DNA of 64,000 nt from Magicicada septendecula (lineage: Eukaryota > Arthropoda > Insecta > Hemiptera > Cicadidae). Below are positions 45,008-60,356 of this stretch, one piece after another. Both the position numbers and the translations under genes were made by a program. The DNA lies in assembly GCA_034769895.1 (NCBI GenBank), contig CM068367.1:125277927-125341926 (forward strand). Reading direction: 5' to 3'. Position 1 is the first letter of the stretch. Every line of letters starts with the position of its first letter. The notes under the pieces are model-generated. The model made no database searches. It had not been told where the DNA came from and saw only the letters and a program-made list of their open reading frames with translations.

Positions 45008-46238
45008 TGTAACTATACAAAAAAATAAGAAAACACTTACTGTTAAAAGTAATTTTTAACATTGTACGTATTTGTAACTGTACGAAAATTTATAAAAATA
45101 AAAAGAAGACACTTACCCCGATTATTGTGATCTTACGACTTACCTTAATAGAAGATTCCCAAAGTCCCAAGGGCCGCCACTACATTTTTTTGAGTAAATG
45201 TAGAAACCATTTACACTCTCCCCAAAAGAAATAATTTAGATAAATAAAATTCCCTTATACAAAATTTATTCCAGGGCCGTTTAAGCGAACTTGTTGATAC
45301 AGAGAATAGGTTAGGGTATTGTGGCGTAATAATTAGTCTAACACATGATTATGATCAAAACAACTCTTATTTTAATTTATTAACACAATGGTTGTTTTTC
45401 TTTAATATGATAATACAAAAGTTGTAAGACAAAACTTATATCACACACAAAAATATTTCTAGATCGCAAATCAGTACTTTACTCTTTTTCTCTTTCCCTC
45501 TCCCCCCTTTTCTCTCCCACACTCTCTCTCTCTTTCTCTCTATTTACCCCCCTTTTATTGAGATCTCTTTTTAGTTTAGCCCATTCTGTTTCAAAAGTAA
45601 AGTCTAAAGTGACATCAATTTTTTAATTAATTTTGGCCAATTAGTTTTGCTTTTTACTGTTACTTATCTGCCACGTGGTCCAAGATTGTTGCACTACCTG
45701 TTGCACGACACTTTTTTGATAAAACACCAAATTAACGTTTTTAAAACTGTTATATCATCATCACTGCCGCTAAATTATGATTTTAAAAAGTTGTTCACTG
45801 TTCCATTATATTCTTTAATACACTTTGGTAGGCCTACTGTAACTTCTTCGGCCTACCGTACATGCCCGAGGCCACTAAAAGAAAATATGTGTGTCCTGTA
45901 TGCTGGACGACTGTAGACTGGGGCCGAGCTTAGCGGCGTGGGTATGCTCATTCCGTTTTTTCTGCCTTTGTGAAACCGGTTACAGGCGGATTTCTACTTG
46001 TGTCCTGTCCTGGATGCTGAAAATTGCATTTCACTTTTTCTCCCCACTTTGCTGATAGACTGACTGTGTCTTTGGAAACACGTGGCGTTTGTATGATTCA
46101 CTGATTCACAACAGATTCACTTATTGCCTTATATGGACATCACCTGCCCCCACCTCTATAATCCTGACCAGACACGCGTCATTGCAATAAAACGTTATTT
46201 ATTACATAATTTTGTTACCCAAATTTTGTCCCGTTACA
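45008..46238 (-). repeat. 5' LTR of element F
   Basis: 1231 bp between the interior and the AGAT duplication. It contains a CT-rich tract (45480-45545). Terminal GTCCCGTTACA resembles the LTR end of element C. The neighbouring interior sequence at 44985-45005 does not resemble the tRNA-Lys-type primer site of the other elements. Confidence 0.8.
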
Positions 46239-46242
46239 AGAT

Positions 46243-48895
46243 GGACAGGTCTCCATTTCCAAAATCTGAAAAGCTTAGGCTCAGTTAGGCCTGTAATGTT
46301 AAAAAAGAAGAATTAAAGGGAAGATAACTGTACAGAATCTTTTAAAAAAGAGCATGTACGTATCTAGTGCTGCAATACTACAAACAAACAAAAATTCTGT
46401 GCTCTTTCCCAGTATAGACACTGTTTTCCACACGCTAAGGAAACTTTGTTCTTCCTTCGGTCAGAATCCCTGTTTGTGTGGTGTATAGTAACTAAATTAT
46501 AGCAAATGAGACTCTGATTCATTTACTTGCCATCTTGTACTTTGTTCTAGCAGTGATGTGAATCTACTTTTTTAATCAGCCAATGTTCTAATGAAAAATG
46601 AACCATATCGTATCAAAAAGACTATTTACCTCATGCCTGGAACTTTATAATCAAAAAAAATTATGCATTTCATTCATTGCAGTTGTATATTAAACTAATT
46701 GTTATGTCATATCAGTTAGAAACAAAGTATAGTGTCATCATAAATGTTAAAATTAAGTTCATAAATGGCATATTTGCTTCAAAAGTGGTTCATGTTGTAC
46801 ACATAATGTCTCCATGTAGGAAGTTTTACAGGCCATACTGTTAACCATATTAGTTTCGTTTGTAGAAATCAGGACTACTGTACAGTTGTCCAAAAGCAAA
46901 TAGAAATAGCTAGTGCCCGTATTACAGTTTATCAGCTGTATAAAAGTCTCACCGACATAAGAAGTCCACTCTGCCTGCTGAGTTTTATGTAAAGAACTAC
47001 AATTTGTAGATAACATGATAAACTGTAGTAGAACATAAAATCACTCTATATATTATATTGATGGATTTACAAAACTAGGCCTCATCTTACCAAAAATTAT
47101 TATAAGTAAAACTAGCAGGCTTAGAAAAGTTTTTAGTCTTCAAAATGCTCACACACATATGAAAAAACATTATTCGTTTCAAATATTTCACTGCCCCAGA
47201 CAGTTTTATCAGTTATAGAGAAATACATACAACACAAAATAAAAAGAAAAACAGGGCTAAGAAAGAAGAAAGAGAGCCTGCTTGTGAGTTTACTGGCTTT
47301 TATGTAATAATTTCATTTATTTATTTATAATCGTCCACTACTAAATTGAAGGGTGGGAATCATGTGCTGCCCACAAAAAACAAAATGTCGTTAAATCTTA
47401 ACAATGAACAGAGCCATTACAATCTTGTGTACTTGATCTTGCCAGTATATGTATGAAAATCAAACCAAAAGCTACATGTAAAGTATAATATGGAGATGTT
47501 GTGGAATCAGAAAACTGTGGGCGATAGCTATTTGGAAAGTAAAACTAAATACTTTTCTTGTAGCTGCTCTGTGTAACCATCACAAGCTGTTACTTATGTC
47601 TCTTGGTTGGCTCCTGCTGTTCTATATTGTTATTTTTTATATTCTGTTCTATTATACATTCTATATATATTCTACATTGCTACTCCATATCTTTCTGAGA
47701 AAAATTCTCAAAGCATAAATCAGTGATTTAATAAAAATTACATTAATATATTTTAATAATAATATCTAATTAACAACAAATTTTTATATACTCAGATTTT
47801 CAACATTTTTATCTTTGTACTGACTTGTGAAAGAGTTTAATCAAAGTGTGTAAAGATTACAGTGAATATTGTCTGAAATTTATTACTGTTTTCTGTTAAA
47901 TGCCCTTTTGTTAGAATTTGAGAAGTTAATTCTGTTCATTTCAAGTTATCATGCAACATAATAGGTAAAAGAACGTGTGATTTGAAGGATTAAGAAAGTA
48001 ATTTTTTGTAATGCTTTTTTTCATAAGTTTTTGTTATCTTCTTAGTCGTCCTCTTCTACCTGTTGGGTGGCGAGGGAAGATTTTGTTATAAACTTTATAC
48101 ATTACACTTTTCTATACTTTGGATACAGTTTCAATTCTGTTATTCTGGTTTTTGCTTTTTATATGTTTAAAAGTGTTGATTCTTTTTTTTTTGTATGCCC
48201 TTTGAATGAATTAAAACTAAGTGGTGGATAGGTTTCAATATATTTTCAGGTCAAGTTCAGATCATGATTTTTCTTGGTTACCAATTCTTTATGCAAATTA
48301 GTAATATTTAACTTTTATGAAGCTGGTATACATCCTTGCAAATGCTGATAGATATCTGCAAAGATTTAAAAAAAAAACTAGGTTTACACAATACTTAAGA
48401 ATCAGGACCAGCCCATCCACAAGCGGGTAGATAATTGAAGGACCCATGTCTTTAAAAACCATCAGTAGGTCCAGCACACTGCGTAACCATGACCACTAAA
48501 CATTTGATTTCTGTAAAATGTTGAACGTATGACATTTATTACCATTCTGGGTTGTTCATTTGTACAATATGTTAGACATTGGTTAGTGGGAGACTGTAGC
48601 TTTAATCAGGAGACAAAGTTCAGCATTGTAAGGATATTCATTGCTTATATTATATAATATTATGAGCTTATACTTTAATTTATTTAGTTATGTGAATTTT
48701 GTTTATTTTTTCTGTTTTTTTTTTTTTGTGATGCATATCTTTTCATTTCTTTTTCAGTGTAGATTATAATATATCATCTTGAGAAAAAAATGCTCAGGTT
48801 ATGTTTAGTTTGTTTTAAAGCATGTATCACATGATACAAATAAAAGTGAACATGTTTTTGGAAAGTTGCTAGTATCCATTACTTTGTATTTTCAG
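46243..48895 (+). other. STAT intron between element F and the alternative exon
   Basis: AT-rich sequence with no recognised gene or large repeat. The acceptor tgtattttcag ends at 48895. Confidence 0.65.
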
Positions 48896-48980
48896 TTATC
48901 AGTACAATAATCTAATGTCTGAAGCAGATTTTTATGAAGATCTCGAAGGCTGTACACCATTAGGTCACAAATGGGAGTAG
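48896..48980 (+). CDS. Stat92E: STAT alternative terminal exon (short form)
   Basis: It follows acceptor tattttcag in the phase left by 41256. It encodes SYQYNNLMSEADFYEDLEGC followed by TPLGHKWE and a TAG at 48978-48980. Acidic residues around two tyrosines fit a STAT transactivation tail. No donor in a phase that would join the exon at 62449 is seen, so it would be a 3'-terminal exon. Support is phase, splice site and acidic content; transcript evidence is needed to separate it from a chance match. Confidence 0.6.
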
Positions 48981-51900
48981 TTATAGTATTTTTATAATTT
49001 TTTACTTTTTTTTCTAAATTAATTGATAGAAATGATAGTACTAATCTACTAATTAACATTAACAAAACTGATCAGATATTTTATAAGTAGTTTATGTAGA
49101 TTAAGTTGTATTTTTAAAAAAATTGTCTGAATTTTATTTATAAACCAAGGTATATAATCACAAAATAGGCAAGACTTGTCCATTTTAACATTTACGTTTC
49201 GAAAATTAATGTAAGTTTAAAAGACATTATTCATAGAATTATTGCTTTTACTGAAATAAGGAAGAAAAGAAATATAACAAATTAGACCAGTTTTAGAAAA
49301 TATATTTTAATATTATTTGGATATTTATAAATTTTAGTTTGTCTAAAGTTTTTCCCAGAATTTTAAATTTTATTATCCTTATAATTACGTAAAGGGGAGT
49401 TTTGATTACTAAAATCATAAAATACAATAAGATACATTTCAATAGAGAAAACTACTGAAAGTCTCAAAACAGCCTCCAGCACTACATTGTTTCTGTATAT
49501 TCTTTGTTGACTTTCAGTCTGGATTTCAAGTATAAAAAAATTGAAATATAAGTTTATGATAAACATGATTAATCTTCAGTTTCAAATTTTTTAAATTCAA
49601 TTATTATATATAGTTTTACTGATGAGCAGTAAGTTTGTAGCCTTGAGGTGTTCATATTTTTGTCACAAACTTTGATAATAACATTATGCCACCAATATAA
49701 TTTAAACTGACTACATGATTAATCAGTTACATGAGTGGTTGACATTCCACCACTTTGAATTATAGATATAAACAGAGCCTATTTTTTATTCCATTACTTT
49801 CCAATTTCTGTGAATAAGTAAATACAGAAATTATAAATACATTTTTAAAGTTAGTGTATCAGGAACATACATATGCTTTTTGAAATTATCAAGAAGTCTC
49901 ATATGAATGCTGCATATAGTTTTATGGTGTGCTTAATAAAAATTATTTACACATTCATACAATTAAGTTTTTGTTAAAAGATACTATTTTTATATTTTTG
50001 TTGAATACACCTATTCACTGAGGGGAAAAATATAATTAAAAAACAACACATAACATATACATTTGAACATTCAGAAGCTTAGTCACTTATGCCTGCAGTC
50101 TAATGTGAAATTAAAACTGAGAAACAAAAAAAGTCAGACTAGTTAAAAAAAAAATATATAAATATAATTTTTTGTTTTGTTATTTAACTTTGTGCAAAAA
50201 GCTGTTTGTTTTACAATATGTTTTATTAGTATTATTATTTAATTTCGTGTATGTGTATGAGTATAGTTACCACTCAGTACTGGAGCTTTGAAAGGTGGGC
50301 GTGGGGAAGTGGCTGTTAACGTCAAAGACTACACATGAGCTTCTACGAAACACTGTGTTATATTGATATGTGTCTTCAGTTTTACTGTACTCTTTACTTT
50401 ATATACGAAAAAAAGTTGCACCTCTCAAGTTGTTTTAATTTTTCATTGGTGATAATTTATTAAAAAATATATATATAAATAAATGCTATAACAAATCCGT
50501 CCTTTCCTGCAGACCTCTCTCTTATACAAAAATGTTTTTCTTGCACGCTCTGTATTTACAGAAGCTTTTTTAAATAATGATGTCTGTCATATAAAAAGTA
50601 TGTTATACAACTATTACAAATTTATAGACTCATTGCACGTTGTATGTTAACTAAGTACATGAGATGTTACAATATAAGCTGTAAGAAGTACAGTTTGGAT
50701 CAAGTAGCACACAAGACAGTGGTTTTAGATACCAGTTGCTTTCTTTGTGGTACTTGTATATAGAACAACAAGTGAATGAAAGGAAAAAAAAGAATCATGA
50801 ACGGTAGAGTTAAAGTCGTAGAGCCTTTGGTTGAGGCACATGCACAGTAAATGTGTAGCTACTGCAGAAGTAGAAAAAAAATATTTATGCATTTCCCAGT
50901 ACTGGCATTGTGAGGGATTTGTTACAGTTTCAATAACTATCTGATAGCATTGTTTCATCTGAAAGAAGGTTGGTTATTTGTAATACGTCACTGTTATTCG
51001 TAATTCATTTCATCTATGTAGTCATGGCAATGAGTAGAACAATTCCTCCTGTAATATGGAATCAGAAAACTAAAATTTGTATTCACATTTACAGCGTGTA
51101 AACCATCTGCACATTCCCTCAAATAAACAGTTCCTCCATGAAACAGATTAGTTTTCATCAAACCATCCAACACATAAGTTGGAATCTTGACCCTGCTGCA
51201 TGTATGTACACCTTCCATGGTGAACATACATTAATTGTTATGTTTCTTACATTTGCCAACATGTCTATTCAGGTTGTACATGTACAGACAAATTTCTTCA
51301 GATTGTATGCATATAAAGTGAAAAATTTGTTACAAAACATCATCAGAAACTATGAACAACAGACATGTCGTATAAAAGAAAACTACTAGAAATTCTACAC
51401 AATTATTTTAATTCTGTATTTAGTATCAGCACCAAAAATTATGCTGAAAAACAGAATAGTTGTGCTGTATTTTTTTTTTCATGTGTGTATCAGTAATTTC
51501 TTTTTTTACTGTTCATCAGCGTTTTGCATATACAGGTATGCAAGAAGAATGTTTTTGTTGGAACAGTCATCGTGCAAAGAGGTACTTTTCTTATTCAGTT
51601 AATATGAACATAATAAACACATTCTATTTGACAAATAACTTTTATTTTTATAATTAATATTAAGAGATTTAGATAGTATAGTGTTAACAAATTAACACTA
51701 TAATATTAATCATAATCATAATAATGATAAGTTGGTTTAAGAAATTCCATATATTTTTTAAATGAGTTTAACCAAAAATTAGATGCATTTTTACTTAAGA
51801 AACAAACTACTGTTTTCTACATTTTTTAATGTTCTGTACATGCACAGAAATAAATTTTGTAAGTTCCTATTGTATTAACTTTTTTTAATATGATTGTGTC

Positions 51901-54900
51901 TTTTATATAATATTAGTGCATTAAAAAAAATGTGTATATTTTTGTGATCATAATTCATTTCAGATTTTATGATTTATTTTTTTGGTTAATTTTTTGATAG
52001 TATTTGTTAGGGTTTTTATGTAATTATTCAAAATTTTTGAATGTTGTTATTCTAGGGTGTAATTTAAAAAAAAAATATGTATGTACTGTAATTTCTGAAC
52101 GTACTGTTTTGTACATGTTGCGTAGGTTCTTAATTGAGTTCAGCTACATCAAATTACTTTTTATAATCGTGACACATATCGTTTTAAGAAATATGTTAAC
52201 AGTAATAAAATCGTTAACAAAACTTTATATGCATTGCGCATTTCAGTGAAGGTATATAAATAGGACTGATGTAGTTTTGAGTTTTAAGTGTCTTCAGACT
52301 AACACTCAGTTGTGCATCTAGAAGGTGATAATTACAGTGCACGTGATGTAATTGTGTACATTTTTATTCATATATGGAACAATTAAAAAGATGTATTAAA
52401 TGGTGTATACAATAGACTACATTATTATATATGTTCAAATGTTATATGGTGAGCAGTTGTGCACAGTTATTAAATTTTAATGGGTTTTGCCTGTTGAAAA
52501 GCTCACAGTGTCACTGACAGGTTGAAATGTATATTTTTTGTATGTTTTTTATTATTTTGAAAATGTACAACATGCACATTTGTAGTATTGTACACCAGGA
52601 TTTTCTCTCATTTTGACCTTTTGTCAATTTATTGTACAAAAATCAACATTATTAGTATCAAAAATCGCACACTATAAGAAAATAGTGGATATAATTAAAA
52701 TTTTTTATGTGAGGAAAAATTATTTACATATCAACAATCATTAGACACTTTTATAAGGTTACATACATTCTGCTTCTACAAGATTTATGTGTTATTGTTG
52801 TATACAAATATTCAGATACTTTGTAACGTGGGTGTTTTTGTGCTTTCATTGTGGAAATTGTGTGCTTTTAAATTTAATAATAATAATAATAAGTTTTCTT
52901 TACATTGTAGCTCTTACTTTCTGTCAGGTTATTTAAAATGTAAGCTCCTTTATTTGGTGTGTTTCAATAATTAAATAATGGGCATTTTGAAAGTTTATAA
53001 TTTTCACTTCGTAACATTCCTTAAACAACTGACATAATGTGTACAAAGGGCCCTTGATTACTGTGTTCACCAACAACTGTGATCTTTTGTCCATATCACG
53101 TTCAATAATTAAAATGGTTGCTTAAAAACAAGGTCTCGAGTTCAAAAAATGTCATTCAGATTAACACTGAAACATACCTGTTGGAACAGTTATGCTTAAA
53201 GCTTTGCGACTCCAGTTATAAAGTCAAGCATCGTGTGAATACAAAGCCTATTATATAAATATCGCATAGCGCCTCTTGTTTACACTTCTACATTCATAAG
53301 CGTATACAGAGGGTAAATAGTTCATTGAATTTTTGTAACATTTTTATGATTAGCCTGCTTGAAAAAACATCTTCTTTATTACCATGAGGATTACAGCACA
53401 GCAGTCCTCCCTAATTATACTTGAATCTCCAGCTCTCTGCTTTACCATTACAATGTTTTCAGAGTATTTTTATATTTACAAGACAATTTAACCATATTTT
53501 CCGAGGTTCAGGCCTCCCCACCCTTCTGAGATGAACTCTATGTATTCAAGTGTGTTGAATCCCCAAGACAGTTGTATGACTCAATTATTTCAAACCCTTA
53601 ATTCAAACTGTACAGTCTACAACTGTGCAACACAAAATTAGATTGAGTTGGAGAAAGAGTCTTTCTGCCTTATTCCTGAAGTCATGGGCACCTTCTTCGT
53701 TATTTATTTATTAATGAAATTATAATTTTTGACAGGTGTACATACTTAAAAAAAAATTATTTATGTTTTGTCAACATTCTCAAGTAGTTTTGTCCACATA
53801 TTTTTAAGTATTACATAGTAATAATTTTACTTGGTTAGTGTACTGAAATGATCTCAAACACAACCTTGGCAGCCGATTAATAGGAAATATTACCATTTTT
53901 AAACTTATTGCAGATTTATAATTTGTTGTGATCTCTTCTCATATAATTTCAGTCATGATGTAAATAATAATAACAATAAATAGATTGGTTGATATTAAAT
54001 TCCATATTTATGTAAATTATATGTGATCAATTATCCAAATTATAATTGCAAAAATGTTTTCCGACAAATTCTTTATAAATAAAATTTTGAATGGAACACG
54101 TGGTTAAATGTTCAAAAACGTCTTACTCTGTTTTAACACTTTTATTAGTCTACAGTTACCTTAGTCTATGCATGCTTTGCAAATGACAGTCGCTAGAAAA
54201 TTTTTTAGGATAAACCATACAAATCTGCTGAACATTATTTAAATGCTGTTTTGTGATATTTATGTACGGTATTTAACCATGAACCCTGCAAGGTGTCAAT
54301 TGAAGTGGTCTCAAAAATAAAAAAGATATATTCTATGCATACTTCGATCACAATTATATTTTTGCAAAATAGAAAACAGATGTGTTCTAAATGTTTAGGA
54401 TCATCATGCAGTAGTAATAATGGTTAGTGGTAGTAGAATAGTTGTTGTTAAGAGTGACATATCTTTAATTCCTTCCTTCCTTCCATACCAAAATCTCTTC
54501 CTCATCTTCCATCTATCAAGATTATCAAATAAGTGTATTTCTGTGGTGTTCATCATTTGTGGCCACCATGAGTTCTATCAGTGTGCCTGTTTGTTGTGTC
54601 TTACTGATTATAAACTAACGTTAAAATGTCCAATTAAAGTGCAATATTAACAGCAGTGGCGAGGCATATCTTTTTTCTGTAATCATCGCTCATTTTACCA
54701 AAAGTGCTCAAATACAACTATGTCCCTCCATCAGCAGGTATAAATTTTGTAATGCCATAAAAGACACTTCTCTGCATTAAGTGTAAAACAGAAAATATAT
54801 TTTTATTTTACCACTTTTGCCATCTGTTAAGTAAATTAGCATCACATCATAATACATAATATTCATGTGTCTGAGTATGCCACACAATAGTTTGATTACA

Positions 54901-57900
54901 AGTTCATTTCAGTTTACCTTTATATTACTTTTTTTTTATTGATTTTGTTCTTTCTGTAAGTTTTGAAGTCATGTTCTTTGAAGATATCCAGGGCCTTACA
55001 TGTTAAGCCACCAGAAGTTATTGCTCAGATACGTGTGACCAATAGGGCTTGACATTCAATTGCAGAATAACATCCGGGCATAGTTTGTTACTCCAATTTA
55101 AAACCAATATTTGTTTTATAAACGTGCAAACTGAGTATATTAAAACTCTTGCCATCACTGTGAGTGGAAGACCATTGGAATAAAAACACAGGATGAGGTA
55201 CACGCAATACAGATGGTTAATTTTAACCACTTTTTTTTGCCTTAGTGTTTGAATCTTGTAAACTTCTTTCAACCAATTCACAGAGATTTTCCAGTATACT
55301 TTGCTCTATAAGGTAAATACACCAACAAATTCCCTGACTGGGGGACCTCGCCACTGGTTAATAGATTGAATTATTCATTATAATGAGAAAAAGATGGACA
55401 ACGTAAAGAACAGTTGCTTTAAAAACAAATAGCAAATACATTCCAGGAATGGACATAATAAAAAGTAGTAACTTCATCTTCAATGTTATCAGTAGAAATA
55501 TATAGGGACTTAAATATAGGCCTATATATAGATAAATGTTTTAAATGTGTTAAATGATTGTTAATGTTAATTGTTAAGTGTTTTTACAGCATTTAAAGAA
55601 TATTATTGTTGTTGTTCCACAATTTAAATATATATACATAATAAATTATACAATATATAAATGTTAGTTGTTTCATGAAATACAGTTGTAATGTCTTTGT
55701 TGACTTCCCAGGATACAAATATCTAAGAAAGTAATGTTTAGCTTAAGAACAGGAAAATTTGTAATTTATTTGCATAATTGGTGCTAATTGTTTTAAAAGT
55801 TTCTTTAGTATTAATTACATTCAAAAGTGTTATCATTTTTTAATTGTTTTTCTGGTTACATTAAACGTTTTGAAAAACCTTTCTACTTTTATAATCAGTA
55901 GTGTTTGGGCCTTTTTTTATATCAATTATCTTTCCTGTTTGTGTATGTTCAGGAAAAAGAAAGTTTCATAGAATAAATGTTTTCTATTAACTTTTGTAGG
56001 TCACCGTCTTGTTTCCAGTTCAGATTGTGTTTGTGTATTTTTGTTGCATTTGTAAACACAGCCATACTTTTTAAAAACTGTACCACATTTAAAAAACATA
56101 CGAAATAACATTAAAATATTTAGTTTCTTAGTAGTTGTATTTTCATAACTAAATTTGTTTAGATCTAATAGTTAATTATTAAGGACAGTGAGAATTGAGG
56201 GATTAATTCAATGCAATAAGTGTTACTTAATTGAATCAGCAACTTCTCAGATCCCAGACCAAACTATTGTCACCACATTATCTGTAAGTAATCTGATTGA
56301 ATTAATCTCTGAAATCCCAACCTGATTCTAATGGCACTTAATGTAGTAACATTGTTTTATTACAGGTGAAAAAATCTCTGCAAACTATTCCAAATTTAAC
56401 ACAGCACTTTCCTTTGAAAAACATAAAAGCTGTTCAAATTGTAAATAAATTTGTTAGTTTATTATAAGTTAATCATATTGTGATTTCCCATATCAGAAAA
56501 ATTATTAGTCCATTTAGAAACAAAATTACTAAGTAAAAAGAACAAATTATTTATTACTCAAGTGCTGTGTATTTTAATGGGACCATTTCTTCAATGGTAA
56601 ACATAACCAAATATATAATCTAGACACATTATCCCATATTATAAATCGTGTTAATATTTTTTAAGAGAATATATTATAAGTTGAAAATTAAAAAATATAT
56701 ATTATAACTATGAACTATACAGGGTTATTTGGGTGCCTTAACAGTCACTGAAAGAAAGCAGAACAATTATAAACAGGTAGATTATGAAATTTTATCAAAA
56801 CTCCAATTTTTAGACACCTGTGGAAATATTGTTTTTTGGGTATTGTAAAAATCATCAAAATTGTAGTAATTAAAATTGTTGTATAAAATTTACAAACAAA
56901 TCGGAGATTCATTAACACTTAGTACGCAAGAACTCGAAGGTGTAGCTGCCAGGTGTATATTATTCTGAACATAATTCTAAAAGGGATTCCTTTTCTGTTT
57001 TCTTCATTTTCTTACTATTTTATTCATTGATTAGTGAAATATATAATTAACCTAACCTTTTAGGCACCTCATATTATATTAAATTCTTCTGCCTAGGACT
57101 GCATCTTTCATCTATAAAAACTGTTGAAATCCATTGTTAAGTCTCAAAACAGATTTTTTAACATGATATATTGATTTGTGGTATTGCAATGTGGTAGTAA
57201 CATGATCAAATACTACCAACTATTGTAGATAAGAAATGCAGTTACATTTGTAGAGAATGAGCATATCAATTAGAAAATCAGTTAACTTAGTAAATCATCA
57301 ATGTTTTGGAAGTGATTATTGTTAAGTTATGACAACTTATGTGCGGATGTTGTTATCATTATAAAACTGTTGTGTTTACCATAAAAATCAGATTTTGTTT
57401 TATAAAAATACACTGTTTCAAAACTAGCGCTTATAAGTATTTATATGTGTATAGTGATAAAAAAAATTAAACGTTGCTCAATTGTATTTTTAAAAAGTAT
57501 AACAGACACACACACATGTACATATAATCTGGTATATAACATAGTTGCTCAATAACACAACGTATGTAAAAAAAATGGAAAGCTCAGTAAATCGTTTTGT
57601 CTTAATTTGTTGTATTTCTATAACAAATATATTTAATTAAACAATGTAGAATTTAAAGAAAAAAGTTTAAATACATTTAATATAATTAAAACTGTAGAAA
57701 TATTTTAAGACTTGTTAACTGCAAAACTGTTTAAGTATATTATCAGAGTGAAATTAAAAGTAGAAAGTATTTGAAAAATGCCTATTAGTAGTTGCCTTTC
57801 ATGTCTTATGTCTGTTTAATAATTAAAAGTGAGTTTGTGTACATTATTTAACTCACACTGGCATTATGTATTGCAAATGTGGCCTGCGATGTGAGGTGGA

Positions 57901-58984
57901 TTTTTTTTTTATCATATCAGATTTGTCTGGCAAGAATGTGGGCATAATTTTGTTCTGGTGGAACTTTAGAATAAACAGTTTTATTATCACAGTCTAATGT
58001 GAAAATGGTCTGTCATTGAAAGTTATTGGCAAAAGCTAAACTAAAATAGAATTGTAATCATAACAAGAGAACTTCGTCTTTTTATTCCAAACCTTGTCAT
58101 AAAGTATTTTTCCTTCAGTGTTGCCTCGTAGAATAATTTTGTCTTTATTAAGAATATATCCCAACTAACTTCTTATATGAACACATAAATGTTAATGGTA
58201 ACGTGCTTTCCTGTCCCAAATCATCTTAAAGGAAACACTTTTCCTTTAATAACTGTAGTAGTATCAGTCGGTTTAATGGTCAAATCAAATAACAATCAGA
58301 CTTTCCAATCAGTTCATACTTTTTTCACACAACATTTTAGTGTTAATGGTAAAATCACTTTGACACGTCACAAGTGTGTTACTGTAGTTTGCAAAAAAGT
58401 TTTTCCTTGTTTGTCTTTCATCATTTTTTTTTTACACATCATAGTCACTCAGTAAATTTGTTCATTTCATTTTTCATCCTGATTTTTCTGACCAGTTTAC
58501 CTCTTTCTTCACCAGTGCTACTTTAAACATCTGTAATGTATGTTTAAAGATATGTATTGTAGACTTTGAATTAGTGACAAGAAAAATTGTATTATATTTA
58601 CTAGTTTTGATAATTGAACATTTCTTTATGTTGGCCTGTCTGTTTTCCTTAATGAAAGACAAATTATTGAGCTTTTTTACAATCTAAATCCTAAAGTTTC
58701 ACCGTCCATTTTCTGTACTCTGAATAAACCAAACTTACATTGTATAAATAAATGTAGTTTGCATGACTTATCGAAGTTACTGGTCAACATAACATTTTCT
58801 TTGTAGTTGAAATAGAATGAATTATTAATAAACATATATACGTGTATAAATATTGCCGTACTGGTATGTTAATGCTAAGGTGTCAAACTTTTACAAGATG
58901 TATTCATGTTTCAACAACAGCATTGCACAAACCAAAAAAAAAAGATGTAACCTTATGCTGTTCAGACTTCAGAATATCTGTTTG

Positions 58985-59075
58985 TGTGACAACAATCTAT
59001 ACAGCCTTCTTTTAACTTCTTTTCTGACAGTGTGACAACAATCTATACAGCCTTCTTTTAACTTCTTTTCTGACC
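58985..59075. repeat. 46-bp tandem duplication
   Basis: gtgtgacaacaatctataca...ttcttttctgac occurs twice in direct succession without change. Confidence 0.9.
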
Positions 59076-60356
59076 AGTTTTTAACTATCAGAACTTCATT
59101 ATCAAAAATTTTGAAATGGTATGCAATAGAATACGCACTTCTAGATATTTCTTCTTGTCCGGAGTATAGTCCTGTGGACTATAAGATTATAGTAACCAAT
59201 AACATTAATTGGCTTATATTTCTAGAGCTTATGAGATAATTTCAAGAGTTTTGTTTTCATGAATGGTTTATTTGGAAGGGATGAAATGTAAAATAGCATA
59301 AGACTGTAACCTTCCTATATGTGTTTGTAAACGTAACATAATTATCTCGTTTCTCGGTCTTCAGAATGATATTGATGTTTTCTTGTAAAAGCCTGACATC
59401 TTGTGATAAACAAATGTAAAAAGTTATTTTTACAAAAAAAGAAAAAAAATTGTGGGTGCGTGTACTTATGTACATGCGTTAGAAGTTATACTTCTTTGGC
59501 ATGATTGAAAAACTAAGGGTTAACATGCATGCTAAAAATTCATACGAGTATAACGATAAGGGGAGTGAAGGGAGATGGTAAATACGATTATCGGTTATAG
59601 ATACCGCATCCAGCTGGACCCGTGAAAAATATTTGGAACAGATTGCGGTTTGGAGTTAATAGATTGGAGATGACATGTAGCAAAAGTTCTTTTTTTTATC
59701 ATAATTATTATGCCATTTTTCATATGGTTGACGTTTAAGAAAAACTCTTGGCCTCTTAATTCCAGCTCGAAGTATATTGCAATAATCTTCGTGTGAGGAA
59801 ATCTTGTTATTTTGATAAAAAGAATCAAAATCAGAGTAATCATTATTTTCGAGATTAACCCTAATATCTTTATAACAATTTGCATAATTTTTGAATTCAG
59901 GCTCACCTTTTCGCATAGGTGATAATATAGTTGTAGATCAGCAAGGCATAAAAGTTGCTTCAAATCTACACTGCTGAGGTTTATTTGCCACTATTTTTTT
60001 TATAGCATGTAAACGTGTGTTTGTGTGTTTAGAATATGACTATTATACGCTAAAAGATAAAAATTTAATTCAATTGAATTAATGTAAATTCAATATTATA
60101 ATATTTTAGTAGAGAAAAAATTAACTTTTTATCAAATAGCTCAAAATACTTACGAATAGTGTATTACAGTAATGGATTTACTTTTCGATAGACTTCTGAA
60201 TAATTAAGTGTGATCTATAATTTAAAATATAGAAATATATATTAGATTATTGGATTAAAGCAAACATAATGATAGAATATTTATCGAAATTTTTATTGAT
60301 TTAATATAAAAAAGACTTTTGAAATTAATGCTTACGAAAAATTAACCTCAAATATT

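Larger units (their letters stand above)
42653..46238 (-). mobile_element. LTR retrotransposon F with truncated 3' LTR
   Basis: The right (5') LTR is 45008-46238 (1231 bp, TGTAACTATAC ... CCCGTTACA). The left (3') LTR keeps only the last about 240 bp (42653-42892). Flanking 4-bp duplication AGAT is perfect (42649-42652 and 46239-46242), which fixes both outer ends. An internal deletion has removed the purine tract and U3 of the 3' LTR. The broken ORF at 43547-44791 is homologous to B, C and D. No pol. Confidence 0.8.

Noticed and set aside
45008..45242. Alternative reading of element F with a 240-bp LTR ending at 45238 and duplication AGAT there
   Set aside because: The terminal bases would not be TG...CA, whereas 46238 gives GTTACA followed by a perfect AGAT.
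50725..59963. Numerous 60-120 codon frames in the last intron region
   Set aside because: None shows a domain, splice signal or codon bias; expected by chance in AT-rich DNA.
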